Origin: Pseudomonadaceae bacterium
Lineage (GTDB): Bacteria; Pseudomonadota; Gammaproteobacteria; Pseudomonadales; Azotimanducaceae
Length of the DNA stretch: 64,000 bases
NCBI GenBank assembly: GCA_024743175.1
Contig: JANSXA010000015.1
Span: forward strand, 41,423 to 105,422
Direction of reading: 5' to 3'
The translations under genes were made by a program, and so were the position numbers. Positions 8,791-17,543 of this stretch are shown here, piece by piece (the stretch's first letter is position 1; each line of letters begins with the position of its first letter). The notes beneath the pieces were generated by a model. That model saw only the letters and a list, made by a program, of their open reading frames with translations. It did not search any database and had not been told where the DNA came from.

Positions 8791-9576
8791 ATGATCGAAA
8801 TTCTCACCTTCTTACCGTTGGCACTGATTCCCGCATTCATGTTGCTGGCACTTGTTCACGAAGCAAGATCCTACGAAAAACCCCGCTGGTGGAAAACCCG
8901 GATGACTCTGGCCACCCTTGCTGCTGTTGCTGGCGCAATGGTGATCACAACTGCCTGGAGCATGATGTTGGGCGACTTTCACCTGTTTGATGGGGCGCAA
9001 CTTGGCACATGGGCCGGGGCTGCTGCTGGCATCGTCGTCTACGAGTTTGTGCACTACTGGTACCACCGGACGGTACATCGCTACGATTGGGCCTGGCGCT
9101 TCACCCATCAGATGCATCACAGCGCAGAAGTCCTGGACGCGTTCAGCGCAAATTACCTGCATCCTCTGGACCTTGTGATGTTCACGACCTGGAGCAGCCT
9201 GGTATTTTTTCCCTTGCTTGGGCTGAGTCTAGAAGCTGGTCTGATTGCTGGCGCCTGGCTGGGTTTCAACGCCATGTTTCAGCACGCTAATATCCATACG
9301 CCGCGTTGGTTGGGGTATGTGATGCAACGTCCCGAGAGCCATGTCTTACATCATGAACGCGGCCAGCATAGATATAACTACGCCAATTTGCCGCTCTGGG
9401 ACATGATATTTGGCACCTTCCGCAATCCAGCCAACGTAGACACACGAGAAGTTGGATTCTACTTGGGTAGCTCGGCTAAGGTGATGGACATGTTGTTGTG
9501 CCGGGATATCTCGCAGGTGCCGGACAGTTCCGCCCGTGAAGATGAGCCCGTGCAGGCGCTAAATCGCGAGGCTTAA
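8791..9576 (+). CDS. Sterol desaturase / fatty acid hydroxylase superfamily protein
   Basis: A 261-residue membrane di-iron oxygenase family protein. The His clusters are visible: HYWYHRTVH, HQMHHSAEVLDAF, and the late HVLHHERGQHRYNYANLPLWD pattern, embedded between hydrophobic helices. Members hydroxylate or desaturate sterols, fatty acids or carotenoids at the membrane; the substrate here is unknown. ATG at 8791 has AGGAGC upstream with 7-nt spacing and is preferred to an in-frame ATG at 8719, whose extra 24 residues are not part of the family. A strong hairpin follows the stop. Confidence 0.9.
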   Translation: MIEILTFLPLALIPAFMLLALVHEARSYEKPRWWKTRMTLATLAAVAGAMVITTAWSMMLGDFHLFDGAQLGTWAGAAAGIVVYEFVHYWYHRTVHRYDWAWRFTHQMHHSAEVLDAFSANYLHPLDLVMFTTWSSLVFFPLLGLSLEAGLIAGAWLGFNAMFQHANIHTPRWLGYVMQRPESHVLHHERGQHRYNYANLPLWDMIFGTFRNPANVDTREVGFYLGSSAKVMDMLLCRDISQVPDSSAREDEPVQALNREA

Positions 9577-9584
9577 TGCCTCGC
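9566..9584 (+). terminator. Stem-loop over the desaturase stop codon
   Basis: GCGAGGC (9566-9572), loop TTAAT, GCCTCGC (9578-9584) is a perfect 7-bp GC-rich stem whose loop contains the stop codon region of the desaturase gene. Only two T residues follow, so it may act as an mRNA-stabilising or Rho-assisted 3' end rather than a classical intrinsic terminator. Confidence 0.5.
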
Positions 9585-9623
9585 TTCAAATCAGGGACAA
9601 CAAAATCTGTTTGTCACTATCTG

Positions 9624-9658
9624 GCTTCAACAGCGCAGTGGAACTCCGCTGCTGAAGC
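9624..9658. repeat. Imperfect 12-bp inverted repeat in the 9577-9864 intergenic region
   Basis: GCTTCAACAGCG (9624-9635) and CGCTGCTGAAGC (9647-9658) are complementary at 11 of 12 positions across an 11-nt spacer. It sits in the 288-bp gap between the desaturase and the molybdenum hydroxylase operon, in which no gene was seen. It could be a second terminator-like hairpin or a regulatory element of the operon leader. Confidence 0.35.
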
Positions 9659-9864
9659 TTAGGTCAATAACCAGCCTCTCCCACAACAGAATCCTGAAAA
9701 GAGCAGGCAATCCAACACATAGTAGTACCTAAACCGTTGTTGGGCCCGGCCGCTCTTGGTATCTTCACTACCGAGGGGATAGCATCGAACAGAACGTTTT
9801 ATCAACACGGCAAAATGCTGCACGTTACATGCTCCCTGAATTGAAAACATAACAGGACGATCAC

Positions 9865-10725
9865 ATGAGATACGAATCCCCGGCGACGACAAAAGAAGCT
9901 GTCGCGCTGCTGGCAAAAGAAAAAGGCGCGGCCTTTATTCTCGCTGGCGGCACTGACTTGTTAGTGCGGATGAAAATGGGACTTGCTGAGCCAGATTTGG
10001 TAGTTGACATCAAGCGCATCCCTGACATGAATACGATTAAGACGACGCAAACTGGATTTCGTATTGGCGCCGGTGTTTCAGGCGCACAGCTGACCGCTCA
10101 CAAAGCGATCAACAAAGCCTGGCCCGGTGTGGTTGAGGCAACCCACCTGATTGGTTCTGACCAGATTCAGGGTCGCTGTACGATGGCCGGTAACCTGTGT
10201 AATGCATCACCCGCTGCGGACAGTGTGCCAGCAATGATCGCCGCGGGCGCCAAAGCAATTGTCGTTGGCAAAGGCAAGCGTCGTACTGTACCGGTAGAAA
10301 AAATAGTCACCGGCCCGGGCAAAACCTCCCTGAAAAAAGGTGAAGTGGTTGAAGCCATCACCTTACCTAAACCCGCCAAACGCACAGGTGATGCTTATTT
10401 ACGTTTTACGCCACGTACCGAAATGGACATTGCCGTTGTTGGTGTCGGTATCAGCATGACTCTGGAAAGAGGTGTTGTGAAAAAGGCCAGAGTCTGCCTG
10501 GGTGCGGTTGCACCCACTGCTGTTCTGGTACCGGCTGCAGCCAGAGCGCTGGTCGGTTCTAAACTGGACGATGCCGCCCTGAACAAACTCGTAGCGGCCT
10601 GTGCCAAAGCCTGTAACCCTATAGATGACAAACGCGGTACTGCCGCTTACCGAACGCGGGTTGCCGGAGTGCTGGCAAAACGTGCTGCAAAAATAGCCTA
10701 TAAAAGAGCAGGAGGTGCCGCATGA
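9865..10725 (+). CDS. Molybdenum hydroxylase FAD-binding medium subunit (CoxM/HcrB-like)
   Basis: The 286-residue subunit carries the two FAD pyrophosphate loops of the xanthine dehydrogenase family, AGGTDLLVRMKMG near residue 32 and TMAGNLCNASPAAD near residue 110, and the C-terminal CO-dehydrogenase flavoprotein domain ending in lysine-rich KRAAKIAYKRAGG. It passes electrons between the iron-sulfur subunit and the external acceptor. It overlaps the next gene by 4 nt (ATGA), so subunits M, S and L are cotranslated from one operon. Overall length is typical. Confidence 0.94.
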   Translation: MRYESPATTKEAVALLAKEKGAAFILAGGTDLLVRMKMGLAEPDLVVDIKRIPDMNTIKTTQTGFRIGAGVSGAQLTAHKAINKAWPGVVEATHLIGSDQIQGRCTMAGNLCNASPAADSVPAMIAAGAKAIVVGKGKRRTVPVEKIVTGPGKTSLKKGEVVEAITLPKPAKRTGDAYLRFTPRTEMDIAVVGVGISMTLERGVVKKARVCLGAVAPTAVLVPAAARALVGSKLDDAALNKLVAACAKACNPIDDKRGTAAYRTRVAGVLAKRAAKIAYKRAGGAA

Positions 10726-11210
10726 GCGACGCAGTATTGGTATCAACCAAAGTGAACGGTGACGTAGTGGAGTTTGCCTGCCCTACCGATGAAGTGTTGA
10801 TGGATTCGTTACGTGATCGTGCGGGCATGAATGGTGTCAAAGAAGGTTGTGGCACAGGCGACTGTGGTGCCTGCAGTGTCACTTTAGATGGTCAGCTGGT
10901 TTGTTCCTGTCTGGTCCTCGGCGTGGAAGCAAATGGCCGAGAGATAGGTACCGTTGAAGGATTGACCGAGGACGGCAAACTGCACCCGCTGCAGGAAAAA
11001 TTCATCGAACACGCTGCCCTGCAGTGTGGAATTTGCACGCCAGGTTTTCTGGTAGCCGCTAAAGCCCTGCTGGACAACAACGCCAACCCTACCGAAACAG
11101 AAATTCGTTACGCGTTGGCCGGTAATTTATGCCGATGCACAGGCTACGACAAAATTGTCCGCGCTGTTCAGGCTACCGCCAAAGATCTACGCAAATCTAA
11201 GAAACGCTAA
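10722..11210 (+). CDS. Molybdenum hydroxylase [2Fe-2S] small subunit (CoxS/HcrC-like)
   Basis: The 162-residue protein holds two [2Fe-2S] clusters. The plant-type ferredoxin set is Cys43, Cys48, Cys51 and Cys63 (GCGTGDCGACSVTLDG). The helical-domain set is Cys102, Cys105, Cys137 and Cys139 (QCGICTPGF and NLCRCTGYDKIV). It relays electrons from the molybdenum site in the large subunit to FAD. Start and stop overlap or closely abut the neighbouring subunits, with 26 bp to the large-subunit gene and a GAGGAAAGG Shine-Dalgarno in that gap. Confidence 0.95.
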   Translation: MSDAVLVSTKVNGDVVEFACPTDEVLMDSLRDRAGMNGVKEGCGTGDCGACSVTLDGQLVCSCLVLGVEANGREIGTVEGLTEDGKLHPLQEKFIEHAALQCGICTPGFLVAAKALLDNNANPTETEIRYALAGNLCRCTGYDKIVRAVQATAKDLRKSKKR

Positions 11211-11236
11211 ACCTCTAGTGAGGAAAGGAATTAATT

Positions 11237-13522
11237 ATGGCTCACGATAATAGCTATACAGGACAGAAGTTCGAAGTTGTTGGTAACCGTTTCTTGCGCC
11301 CGGACGGTATCGACAAGGTAACCGGCAAAGCCCGTTACGGTGCCGACGCTAACGCACCAGGCCAACTGGTTGGTCTGGTCCTGCGCTCACCCCATGCGCA
11401 CGCAAAGATTAAAAAAATAGACACTTCAAAGGCTGAGAAGCTACCTGGTGTTAAAGCGGTCATCACTTCTGACGATTTGCCCGATCTGACCGGCGGCAAT
11501 GCCGGCAACGCGCACATTCTGGAAAACTGCATGGCACGCGGTCGCGCTCTGTACGATGGCCACGCCGTTGCAGCAGTTGCCGCGGTAGATCGCCAGACTG
11601 CCCGCCAGGCGTTGAAGCTCATCAAAGTGAGCTATCAGAAGCTTCCCCACGTAACCGATGTTGACGAAGCCATGGCACCTGACGCCCCGGTCATCCACGA
11701 CTGGTGCTTTACCGCCGGCCTCGAAGAAAAGCCCACAAAACCATCCAACATCGCAAACCGTACACAGATGGGACACGGCGATGTGGATGCAGGCTTCGCA
11801 GCGGCAGATGTCATCATCGAGAAGTCCTACAAGACAGAACAGACGCACCAGGGCTACATTGAACCCCACGCCTGTTTAGCCTCGGTAAACCCGGACGGCA
11901 CATCAGAATTGTGGGTAACAACCCAGGGTCCTTTTTCCTATCGGTCAGTTTGTGCTGCCTTGTTAGGCCTGGACATTGCCAAGCTGAAAGTCACCTCTTC
12001 CGAGATTGGCGGCGGTTTCGGCGGTAAAACTCACGTCTGGACTGAACCACTGGCGCTCGCATTGTCTCGAAAAGCAAACCGACCCGTTAAGCTTGTCATG
12101 ACCCGGGACGAGGTTTTTCGTGCCACCGGACCTACCGCATCGACTTCTGTAGACGTCAAAATCGGCGCCACCAGAAAAGGTAAGATCACCGCGGCTACTT
12201 TAGAGCTTCGATATCAGGGTGGCGCCTTTCCAGGACCCTGGGCAATGCTTGCCTGTATGACCGGCTTCGCCTGTTACAACATTGAAAACCAGCGCTCCGT
12301 GGGCTGGGATGTTATTGTCAATCGACCAAAAGTTGCCGCCTACCGGGCGCCCTCTGCACCCATGGCTGCCTATGCAGTGGAAAGCACCATGGACCTTGTG
12401 GCAGATGCCATTGGTATGGATGCGGTTGATTTCCGCCTCAAGAACGTTGCCAAAGAAGGCACCCAGGCGCCTTATGGGCCCATCTACGGTCCCATTGGTA
12501 TTGAAGCCGCTTTGAAAGCAGTCAAGAAACACCCGCACATGAAATCCCGCCTGAAGAAAGGTCAGGGACGTGGCGTAGCTTGTGGTTTCTGGTTCAACAT
12601 CGGTGGACAGACCTGTGTTGATCTGAACATAGGCACCGACGGCACCGTTAATCTGGCTGTTGGCACGGTGGATGTGGGTGGCGCGCGTTCTTCCCTGGCC
12701 ATGATCGCGGCAGAGGAGCTGGGTGTTGGCTACGACGACGTTAAAGTTCATGTCGCGGATACCTCATCTCTGGGTCATAACGACACCACTGAAGGCAGCC
12801 GCGGCACATTCTCTTCAGGAATGGCTGCCATATTTGCCGCTCGCGACGCTATCGAAGTGTTGAAAGGCAGAGCTGCAAAAATGCTGGATGTGCCTGTGGA
12901 AGATATTGTATGGGAACACGGGGAAGCGCGTGCCACCGGCAAAGGCCATGGCAATCTGCCAAAGCTGTCCTTGAAAGAGATTGCCGCCAAGTCGCCCAAT
13001 ACTGGCGGACCAATTGCGGGCCACAACGAGGTGGTTGCTGATGGCGCAGGTATGGGTTTTGCTGCCCACATCTGTGATCTGGAAGTTGATCAGGAAACCG
13101 GGCACACCGAGATCCTGCGCTACACGGTTGTGCAGGATGCAGGCAAAGCCATCAATCCGGATTATGTTGAAGGACAGTTCCAGGGTGCTGCAGCACAAGG
13201 TATTGGTTGGGCATTAAACGAAGAGTACATCTACGGCAAAGACGGTCGCCTGCAGAATCCAGGCTTCCTCGATTATCGTATACCTGTCTGTTCAGACCTG
13301 CCGTTTATCGATACCAAAATCCTGGAGATTCCTAACCCGACCCATCCCTACGGTATTCGCGGTGTTGGAGAAACTTCCATCGTGCCACCCCTGGGTGCAA
13401 TCGGTAATGCTATTGCCAATGCCACCGGTGTACGCATGAATCATGTGCCCATGTCGCCGGTACGCGTGCTCGATGCACTCGACCAGGCAGCGCAATACGA
13501 AGAACAGGTCAGTGCAGGTTAG
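11237..13522 (+). CDS. Xanthine dehydrogenase family molybdopterin-binding large subunit
   Basis: The 761-residue catalytic subunit shows the family blocks RPDGIDKVTGKARYGAD near the N-terminus, GGGFGGKTHVWTEP, the YRAPSAPMAAYAVES active-site loop and GVGETSIVPP with the catalytic Glu712. The loop lacks the Cys of the form I CO dehydrogenase signature (AYxCSFR), so CO oxidation is not supported. A hydroxylase of an N-heterocycle, aldehyde or aromatic CoA ester is more likely, with the exact substrate open. The cofactor should be Mo-pterin cytosine dinucleotide by family. The MoaD-like gene overlaps its 3' end. Confidence 0.93.
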   Translation: MAHDNSYTGQKFEVVGNRFLRPDGIDKVTGKARYGADANAPGQLVGLVLRSPHAHAKIKKIDTSKAEKLPGVKAVITSDDLPDLTGGNAGNAHILENCMARGRALYDGHAVAAVAAVDRQTARQALKLIKVSYQKLPHVTDVDEAMAPDAPVIHDWCFTAGLEEKPTKPSNIANRTQMGHGDVDAGFAAADVIIEKSYKTEQTHQGYIEPHACLASVNPDGTSELWVTTQGPFSYRSVCAALLGLDIAKLKVTSSEIGGGFGGKTHVWTEPLALALSRKANRPVKLVMTRDEVFRATGPTASTSVDVKIGATRKGKITAATLELRYQGGAFPGPWAMLACMTGFACYNIENQRSVGWDVIVNRPKVAAYRAPSAPMAAYAVESTMDLVADAIGMDAVDFRLKNVAKEGTQAPYGPIYGPIGIEAALKAVKKHPHMKSRLKKGQGRGVACGFWFNIGGQTCVDLNIGTDGTVNLAVGTVDVGGARSSLAMIAAEELGVGYDDVKVHVADTSSLGHNDTTEGSRGTFSSGMAAIFAARDAIEVLKGRAAKMLDVPVEDIVWEHGEARATGKGHGNLPKLSLKEIAAKSPNTGGPIAGHNEVVADGAGMGFAAHICDLEVDQETGHTEILRYTVVQDAGKAINPDYVEGQFQGAAAQGIGWALNEEYIYGKDGRLQNPGFLDYRIPVCSDLPFIDTKILEIPNPTHPYGIRGVGETSIVPPLGAIGNAIANATGVRMNHVPMSPVRVLDALDQAAQYEEQVSAG

Positions 13523-13754
13523 CCTGAACGGCGCATTGCGCTCCGGCGCAGGTGGTGCCGCCTCGATAGATATCGAGGCGGCTACCATTGCTGAGTTACT
13601 GACCAAACTGGCCGAACGCTACCCCGATATGTCTACCCATCTGGAAAAAGGCATCGCGGTTGCCATCAACGGCACGGTCTACAGGGATGACTGGACCCAG
13701 AAGATTCCTCAAGGCGCTGAGGTTTTCCTGATGCCGCGAATTGAGGGCGGTTAA
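13512..13754 (+). CDS. MoaD/ThiS-like sulfur-carrier protein
   Basis: The 80-residue product has the beta-grasp pattern of MoaD/ThiS: AATIAELLTKLAERYPD, VAINGTVYRDDWTQKIPQGAEVFLMPRIEGG, ending in the required C-terminal Gly-Gly. I place the start at GTG 13512 (VQVSLNGALRSG), overlapping the large-subunit stop by 11 nt. The longer frame from 13443 is out-of-frame coding of the large subunit. MoaD donates the dithiolene sulfur in molybdopterin synthesis, so its place as the last gene of a molybdoenzyme operon fits. A role as a dedicated sulfuration partner is possible but inferred. Confidence 0.8.
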   Translation: MQVSLNGALRSGAGGAASIDIEAATIAELLTKLAERYPDMSTHLEKGIAVAINGTVYRDDWTQKIPQGAEVFLMPRIEGG

Positions 13755-13905
13755 ACAGGACAACGTCCATTCCCCCTGTTGCAGGAACGGCCCTGCTGCG
13801 CAAGTGGTGATCGAAGCGTTGACGAAAGAAGCTGACACCCGTATCTAGGCACTACTTGGACGCTACACCCAGCCTATGGCAGTTGGCCTGCGCTGTTACT
13901 TTCGG

Positions 13906-14391
13906 TTATGCAGCTGCTGACGCAATCTGCCGCGCCAACCCCGGATCCAGCACTAAACGAACACCATCTTTTGTCGACAAAGCGCGTGCATGGCGCTTTC
14001 TGGAAACGCACGCGAAAGCAACTGAACCATCTTTCAACGTATACCAGCCTACATAAAAACCGAGCACACGGGTGCCTAGATAAAGTTTTGAAAGCGCATA
14101 TTTTTCGTCGGACCGGAACAGGAATTTATCACTGACGTCGGGCTCCAGATTGTCGATTTTGTCGACAAACGACGCGAACATGCAATTAATGCGGAGACGG
14201 TCGTCTTCCACGGAAACAACCGCGCGCAGCTGGAACATCATGAGCAATGCTATCGCACCAATGAAAAAAGCAAGGGTAACGGCTTCAAAAGTACTCATTG
14301 TGGATAACAAACCAACGAACAACATTCCGGCCGTAGCAGCACCTGCAACCATAACCATAGAACGTACCTGTGGTCGAATCACTATATCCAT
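13906..14391 (-). CDS. Membrane protein with a bacterial PH-like domain
   Basis: From ATG 14391 (GAGAGG Shine-Dalgarno, about 6 nt away) the 161-residue product has two membrane helices (residues about 13-60) followed by a soluble domain with VSVEDDRLRINCMF, KLYLGTRVLGFYVGWYTL and SVAFACVSRKRHARAL. That pattern resembles bacterial PH-type domains, where a short-chain lipid or protein contact is often assumed. The longer frame to 14466 adds 25 residues and lacks a ribosome site. It converges with the MoaD gene across a 151-bp gap. No specific function is assigned. Confidence 0.65.
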   Translation of the reverse strand: MDIVIRPQVRSMVMVAGAATAGMLFVGLLSTMSTFEAVTLAFFIGAIALLMMFQLRAVVSVEDDRLRINCMFASFVDKIDNLEPDVSDKFLFRSDEKYALSKLYLGTRVLGFYVGWYTLKDGSVAFACVSRKRHARALSTKDGVRLVLDPGLARQIASAAA

Positions 14392-14545
14392 AACTACCTC
14401 TCTATAATGATATAGGAATATAGATCCTAACACAGATAGAAGCAAGTTACGAATAGACCCCTTCAAATGAGAACTGCTCGATTTTATAAAGCCTTTTTGT
14501 CAAACGAGTTGGCGAAAACGACTCGCTTTTCTTGATGCAGCAGAC

Positions 14546-15583
14546 CTATTCCGGCTCTGCCACTTTCACCATCAACTTGCCAAAATTTTCACCTGTGAAC
14601 AGCATACGAAAGGCGTCAGGTGCTTTCTCAATACCTTCTACAACTGTTTCGCGGTATTTGAGTTTGCCTTCTTTAATCCACTGGCCCAGGGCACGCGCCG
14701 CGTCTTCAAACTCTTCAAGCCATTCGGTGACCACAAAAAACCGGTGTGCAGGGGGGTTGTCCAATGCGCCTAACACCATTTCCGGGGTTCTGATTTCGTC
14801 AAAGCTGGTGGCGTTGTAGGCTGAGATGAAGCCGCAAATCGGAACCCGTGCGCCGTCATTCAACAACGGCGCAACGGCATCCAGTACTGCGCCGCCTACG
14901 TTCTCAAAATACACATCGACCCCATCCGGACAGGCCGCTGCCAGCTGCGCAGGAAAATCATCCGCCTTGTAGTCTATGCAGGCATCAAAACCCAATTCAT
15001 TCACTACGTAATCACATTTGGTTTTACCACCCGCGACGCCGACAGCACGGCATCCCTGAATTTTGGCGATCTGACCCACAACAGAACCTACCGCACCGGA
15101 CGCAGCGGATACCACTACCGTCTCCCCGGCCTTGGGCTGGCCTACACGCAGCAAACCGAAGTAGGCTGTCTGCCCGGGCATACCGGTGACGCCAACGGCA
15201 GTAGAGATAGGCGCGAGATCAGGATCAATTTTAAACAAACGGTTATCATCTGCTTTGGCTATCGCATAGGACTGCCAACCGTACATACCACTGACAATAG
15301 TGCCCACCGGGAAGTCGGCTATATTTGATGCCACTACCTGGCACACCACACCACCGGTAATGACATCACCAGTTTCCAGCGGCTTTGCATAAGATTTACG
15401 ATCACTCATGCGGCCACGCATATACGGATCCAGGGACAACCAGAGGGTGCGCAGCAGCATCTCATGCTCACCGGGTGCTGCCACGGGTACGGTTTGGATT
15501 TCGAAATTATCATTTGCAGGCACACCCACAGGCCGCGACTTGAGCACGATGCGGGTATTGGTAAGAGAACTGATATCGGTCAT
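14546..15583 (-). CDS. NADP-dependent MDR-family oxidoreductase (prostaglandin/alkenal reductase-like)
   Basis: The 345-residue zinc-free medium-chain reductase begins TNTRIVLKSRPVGVPANDNFE, carries the substrate-domain motif LSLDPYMRGRMSD and the Rossmann motif AASGAVGSVVGQIAKIQGCR, followed by VYFENVGG. Relatives (CurA, leukotriene B4 dehydrogenase, alkenal reductase) reduce alpha,beta-unsaturated carbonyls with NADPH. The ATG at 15583 gives the family-standard N-terminus; the frame to 15658 is an extension into the upstream gene. It lies 25 bp downstream of the luciferase-like gene on the same strand and probably forms a two-gene operon. Confidence 0.93.
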   Translation of the reverse strand: MTDISSLTNTRIVLKSRPVGVPANDNFEIQTVPVAAPGEHEMLLRTLWLSLDPYMRGRMSDRKSYAKPLETGDVITGGVVCQVVASNIADFPVGTIVSGMYGWQSYAIAKADDNRLFKIDPDLAPISTAVGVTGMPGQTAYFGLLRVGQPKAGETVVVSAASGAVGSVVGQIAKIQGCRAVGVAGGKTKCDYVVNELGFDACIDYKADDFPAQLAAACPDGVDVYFENVGGAVLDAVAPLLNDGARVPICGFISAYNATSFDEIRTPEMVLGALDNPPAHRFFVVTEWLEEFEDAARALGQWIKEGKLKYRETVVEGIEKAPDAFRMLFTGENFGKLMVKVAEPE

Positions 15584-15608
15584 GAGATGTTTATTCCTGT
15601 ACTGGTGT

Positions 15609-16463
15609 TCAGGCGAGAGCGCTGGCCAGCATGTCGCGGGCGCGGCTGATGGCATCAATGTGAGCCGCCGGATCGGGTAGTTGCTGATTCATGGTTACCA
15701 TCGCCACGTGGGTAACGCCTTTATCCTGCAGCGACTTGACCTGATCAACGGTTGAGGTTGAGGGAATGATACATTCAATACCAATGCTGGCAGGGTCACG
15801 ACCTGCCTGCTTAGCGGTAGTCTTTACCTGCTCGATTTGAACAGCCAGGTCTTTGTTCACAAACGGCAGCCAGCCATCTGCGAGGCGCCCGACCCGATCA
15901 ATCACTTGTGGCGCCATGCCACCTAACCAGATAGGAATGTGCTTCTTCGGTGGCAGTGGATTCAGACCTGCGTCCGTAATCTTGTGATGTTCACCTGTGT
16001 AGCTGATCGCTTCATCGCGCCAAAGCTTTCGTAACACATCAATCTGTTCCTCCGAGCGATGTCCCCGGTCGTTAAAATTGGCACCCAGGGCTTCGTATTC
16101 CACCTCATTCCACCCGGTACCTACGCCCAGGCGCAAGCGTCCTTTGCTCAGCACGTCCACACACGCGGCTTGTTTGGCTACCAGAGCGGTTTGACGCTGG
16201 GGCAGAATGATGACCCCGGTGACCAGCTCTATTGTTGTTGTTAAACCAGCTAGATAGGAAAACAGCACCAGGGGTTCCTGGAACATGCTCTCGCTGGTAT
16301 AAGGGCCCTTCCAGTCCGGGCGACTGGCGGTATTTGCGCCCAGCACGTGGTCATAAGCAATCAGGTGGTCATAACCTGAAGATTCGGCTGTAGTTGCAAA
16401 CTTTGCCACCATGTCCGGGTCTGAACCAATTTCTGTCTGTGGAAACACAACACCAATCTTCAT
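15609..16463 (-). CDS. LLM-class (F420-type) flavin/deazaflavin oxidoreductase
   Basis: The 284-residue TIM-barrel protein matches the F420-dependent LLM subfamily: MKIGVVFPQTEIG at the N-terminus, YDHLIAYDHVLGAN, GVIILPQRQTALVAKQAACVDVLSKGRLRLGVGTGW and IPIWLGGMAPQVIDR. Subfamily members usually act with F420H2 in actinobacteria, but cofactor assignment from sequence alone is uncertain. It precedes the MDR reductase in a likely operon, suggesting a joint reductive or degradative pathway. The ATG at 16463 starts directly at the family N-terminus. Confidence 0.88.
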   Translation of the reverse strand: MKIGVVFPQTEIGSDPDMVAKFATTAESSGYDHLIAYDHVLGANTASRPDWKGPYTSESMFQEPLVLFSYLAGLTTTIELVTGVIILPQRQTALVAKQAACVDVLSKGRLRLGVGTGWNEVEYEALGANFNDRGHRSEEQIDVLRKLWRDEAISYTGEHHKITDAGLNPLPPKKHIPIWLGGMAPQVIDRVGRLADGWLPFVNKDLAVQIEQVKTTAKQAGRDPASIGIECIIPSTSTVDQVKSLQDKGVTHVAMVTMNQQLPDPAAHIDAISRARDMLASALA

Positions 16464-16631
16464 GAATCTGGCCTCTCTTATCGAAACAGGATGATGGAAC
16501 AGGTTCTATGAACCCAGGGAGAATAACGATGACCAGCCTACTCTCAATAAGGTCGTCCGTGCAAATACAAGGCTTAAAGTTCTCACTGGGACAATGCTGC
16601 AGGTATGATCTAACCTGATTAACCTTGCGAA

Positions 16632-17471
16632 ATGGATATCTGTATGCGTAATGACGACTCTGATAGGAACCTGGCTGTCTTCAGTGATTTTGAGAACGTC
16701 GCGCTCGGGGTGAGAGACGCAAAATACCCGAAATTCGACATCGGTCTGGTGCTTGAACGTTTGTTGGTTAAAGGCAACGTGGTTGTAAAGAAGGCTTATT
16801 GCGACTGGGATCGTTACCAGGAGCACAAAGCCAGCATGCACGAAGCCGCCTTTGAACTCATAGAGATCCCGCACACCCGTCAGTCGGGTAAAAACTCAGC
16901 CGACATACGCATGGTCGTTGATGCGCTGGATCTCTGTTATACGAAGGATCACATCGATACCTTTGTCATCATCAGTGGCGATTCTGATTTTTCTCCTTTA
17001 GTCAGCAAACTGAGAGAGAATGCCAAGCTGGTGATTGGCGTAGGTGTAAAGAACAGTACCTCTGACCTGCTCATAAAGAATTGTGATGAATTTCTGTTTT
17101 ACGATGACCTGATCAAGGAGAGTACGTCTAAACGCAGCACTCGAAGGTCCTCGAAGAAAAAGAGCAGTGTTCAAAAAACCGCTGGTAACGCTTCGAGCAG
17201 AAAGTCTGAAACAGACAGTGAAAAACAGGATGAAGGCATAGATCTGGTTGTTGAAACCGCCGAGGCGTTGATTAAAGAACGAGGAGACAGCGTCTTCGGT
17301 TCTATGGTCAAACAGACACTGAAACGCCGCCATCCTGGATTCAGCGAGTCCTATTACGGTTTCCGTTCTTTTGGCGACCTTCTTGAGGAGGCACAATCCC
17401 GAGGTACTGTCATCCTCGAGCTTGATGAGCGCTCAGGCGGATACGTCATACGTTCAGTATCACGGGATTGA
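16632..17471 (+). CDS. NYN-domain ribonuclease-like protein with C-terminal OST-HTH/LOTUS-like domain
   Basis: The 279-residue protein starts with a PIN-like NYN nuclease domain: acidic residues in LAVFSDFENVALG, SGKNSADIRMVVDALDL and VIISGDSDFSPLVSKLRE form the usual metal-binding set (residues about 15-150). A basic, serine/lysine-rich linker (RSTRRSSKKKSS) connects to a C-terminal winged-helix segment (DSVFGSMVKQTLKRRHPGFSESYYGFRSFGDLLEEA) typical of OST-HTH/LOTUS domains. LabA-type relatives are thought to process RNA. Starts at 16632 or 16644 are both possible. Neighbours give no further clue. Confidence 0.88.
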   Translation: MDICMRNDDSDRNLAVFSDFENVALGVRDAKYPKFDIGLVLERLLVKGNVVVKKAYCDWDRYQEHKASMHEAAFELIEIPHTRQSGKNSADIRMVVDALDLCYTKDHIDTFVIISGDSDFSPLVSKLRENAKLVIGVGVKNSTSDLLIKNCDEFLFYDDLIKESTSKRSTRRSSKKKSSVQKTAGNASSRKSETDSEKQDEGIDLVVETAEALIKERGDSVFGSMVKQTLKRRHPGFSESYYGFRSFGDLLEEAQSRGTVILELDERSGGYVIRSVSRD

Positions 17472-17543
17472 TTTTATACTGCGGCTTCCGTCAAAAAGTG
17501 CTCAAAAAAAAGCCATCCCACATGTTAAAGGACTGACACGCCC

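Noticed and set aside
12200..12751. 183-codon frame antisense to the molybdenum hydroxylase large subunit
   Set aside because: The plus strand is a full family match; the antisense translation has no domain or ribosome site.
11237..13522. Form I carbon monoxide dehydrogenase (CoxL)
   Set aside because: The AYxCSFR active-site loop with its Cys is absent; the loop reads YRAPSAPMA.
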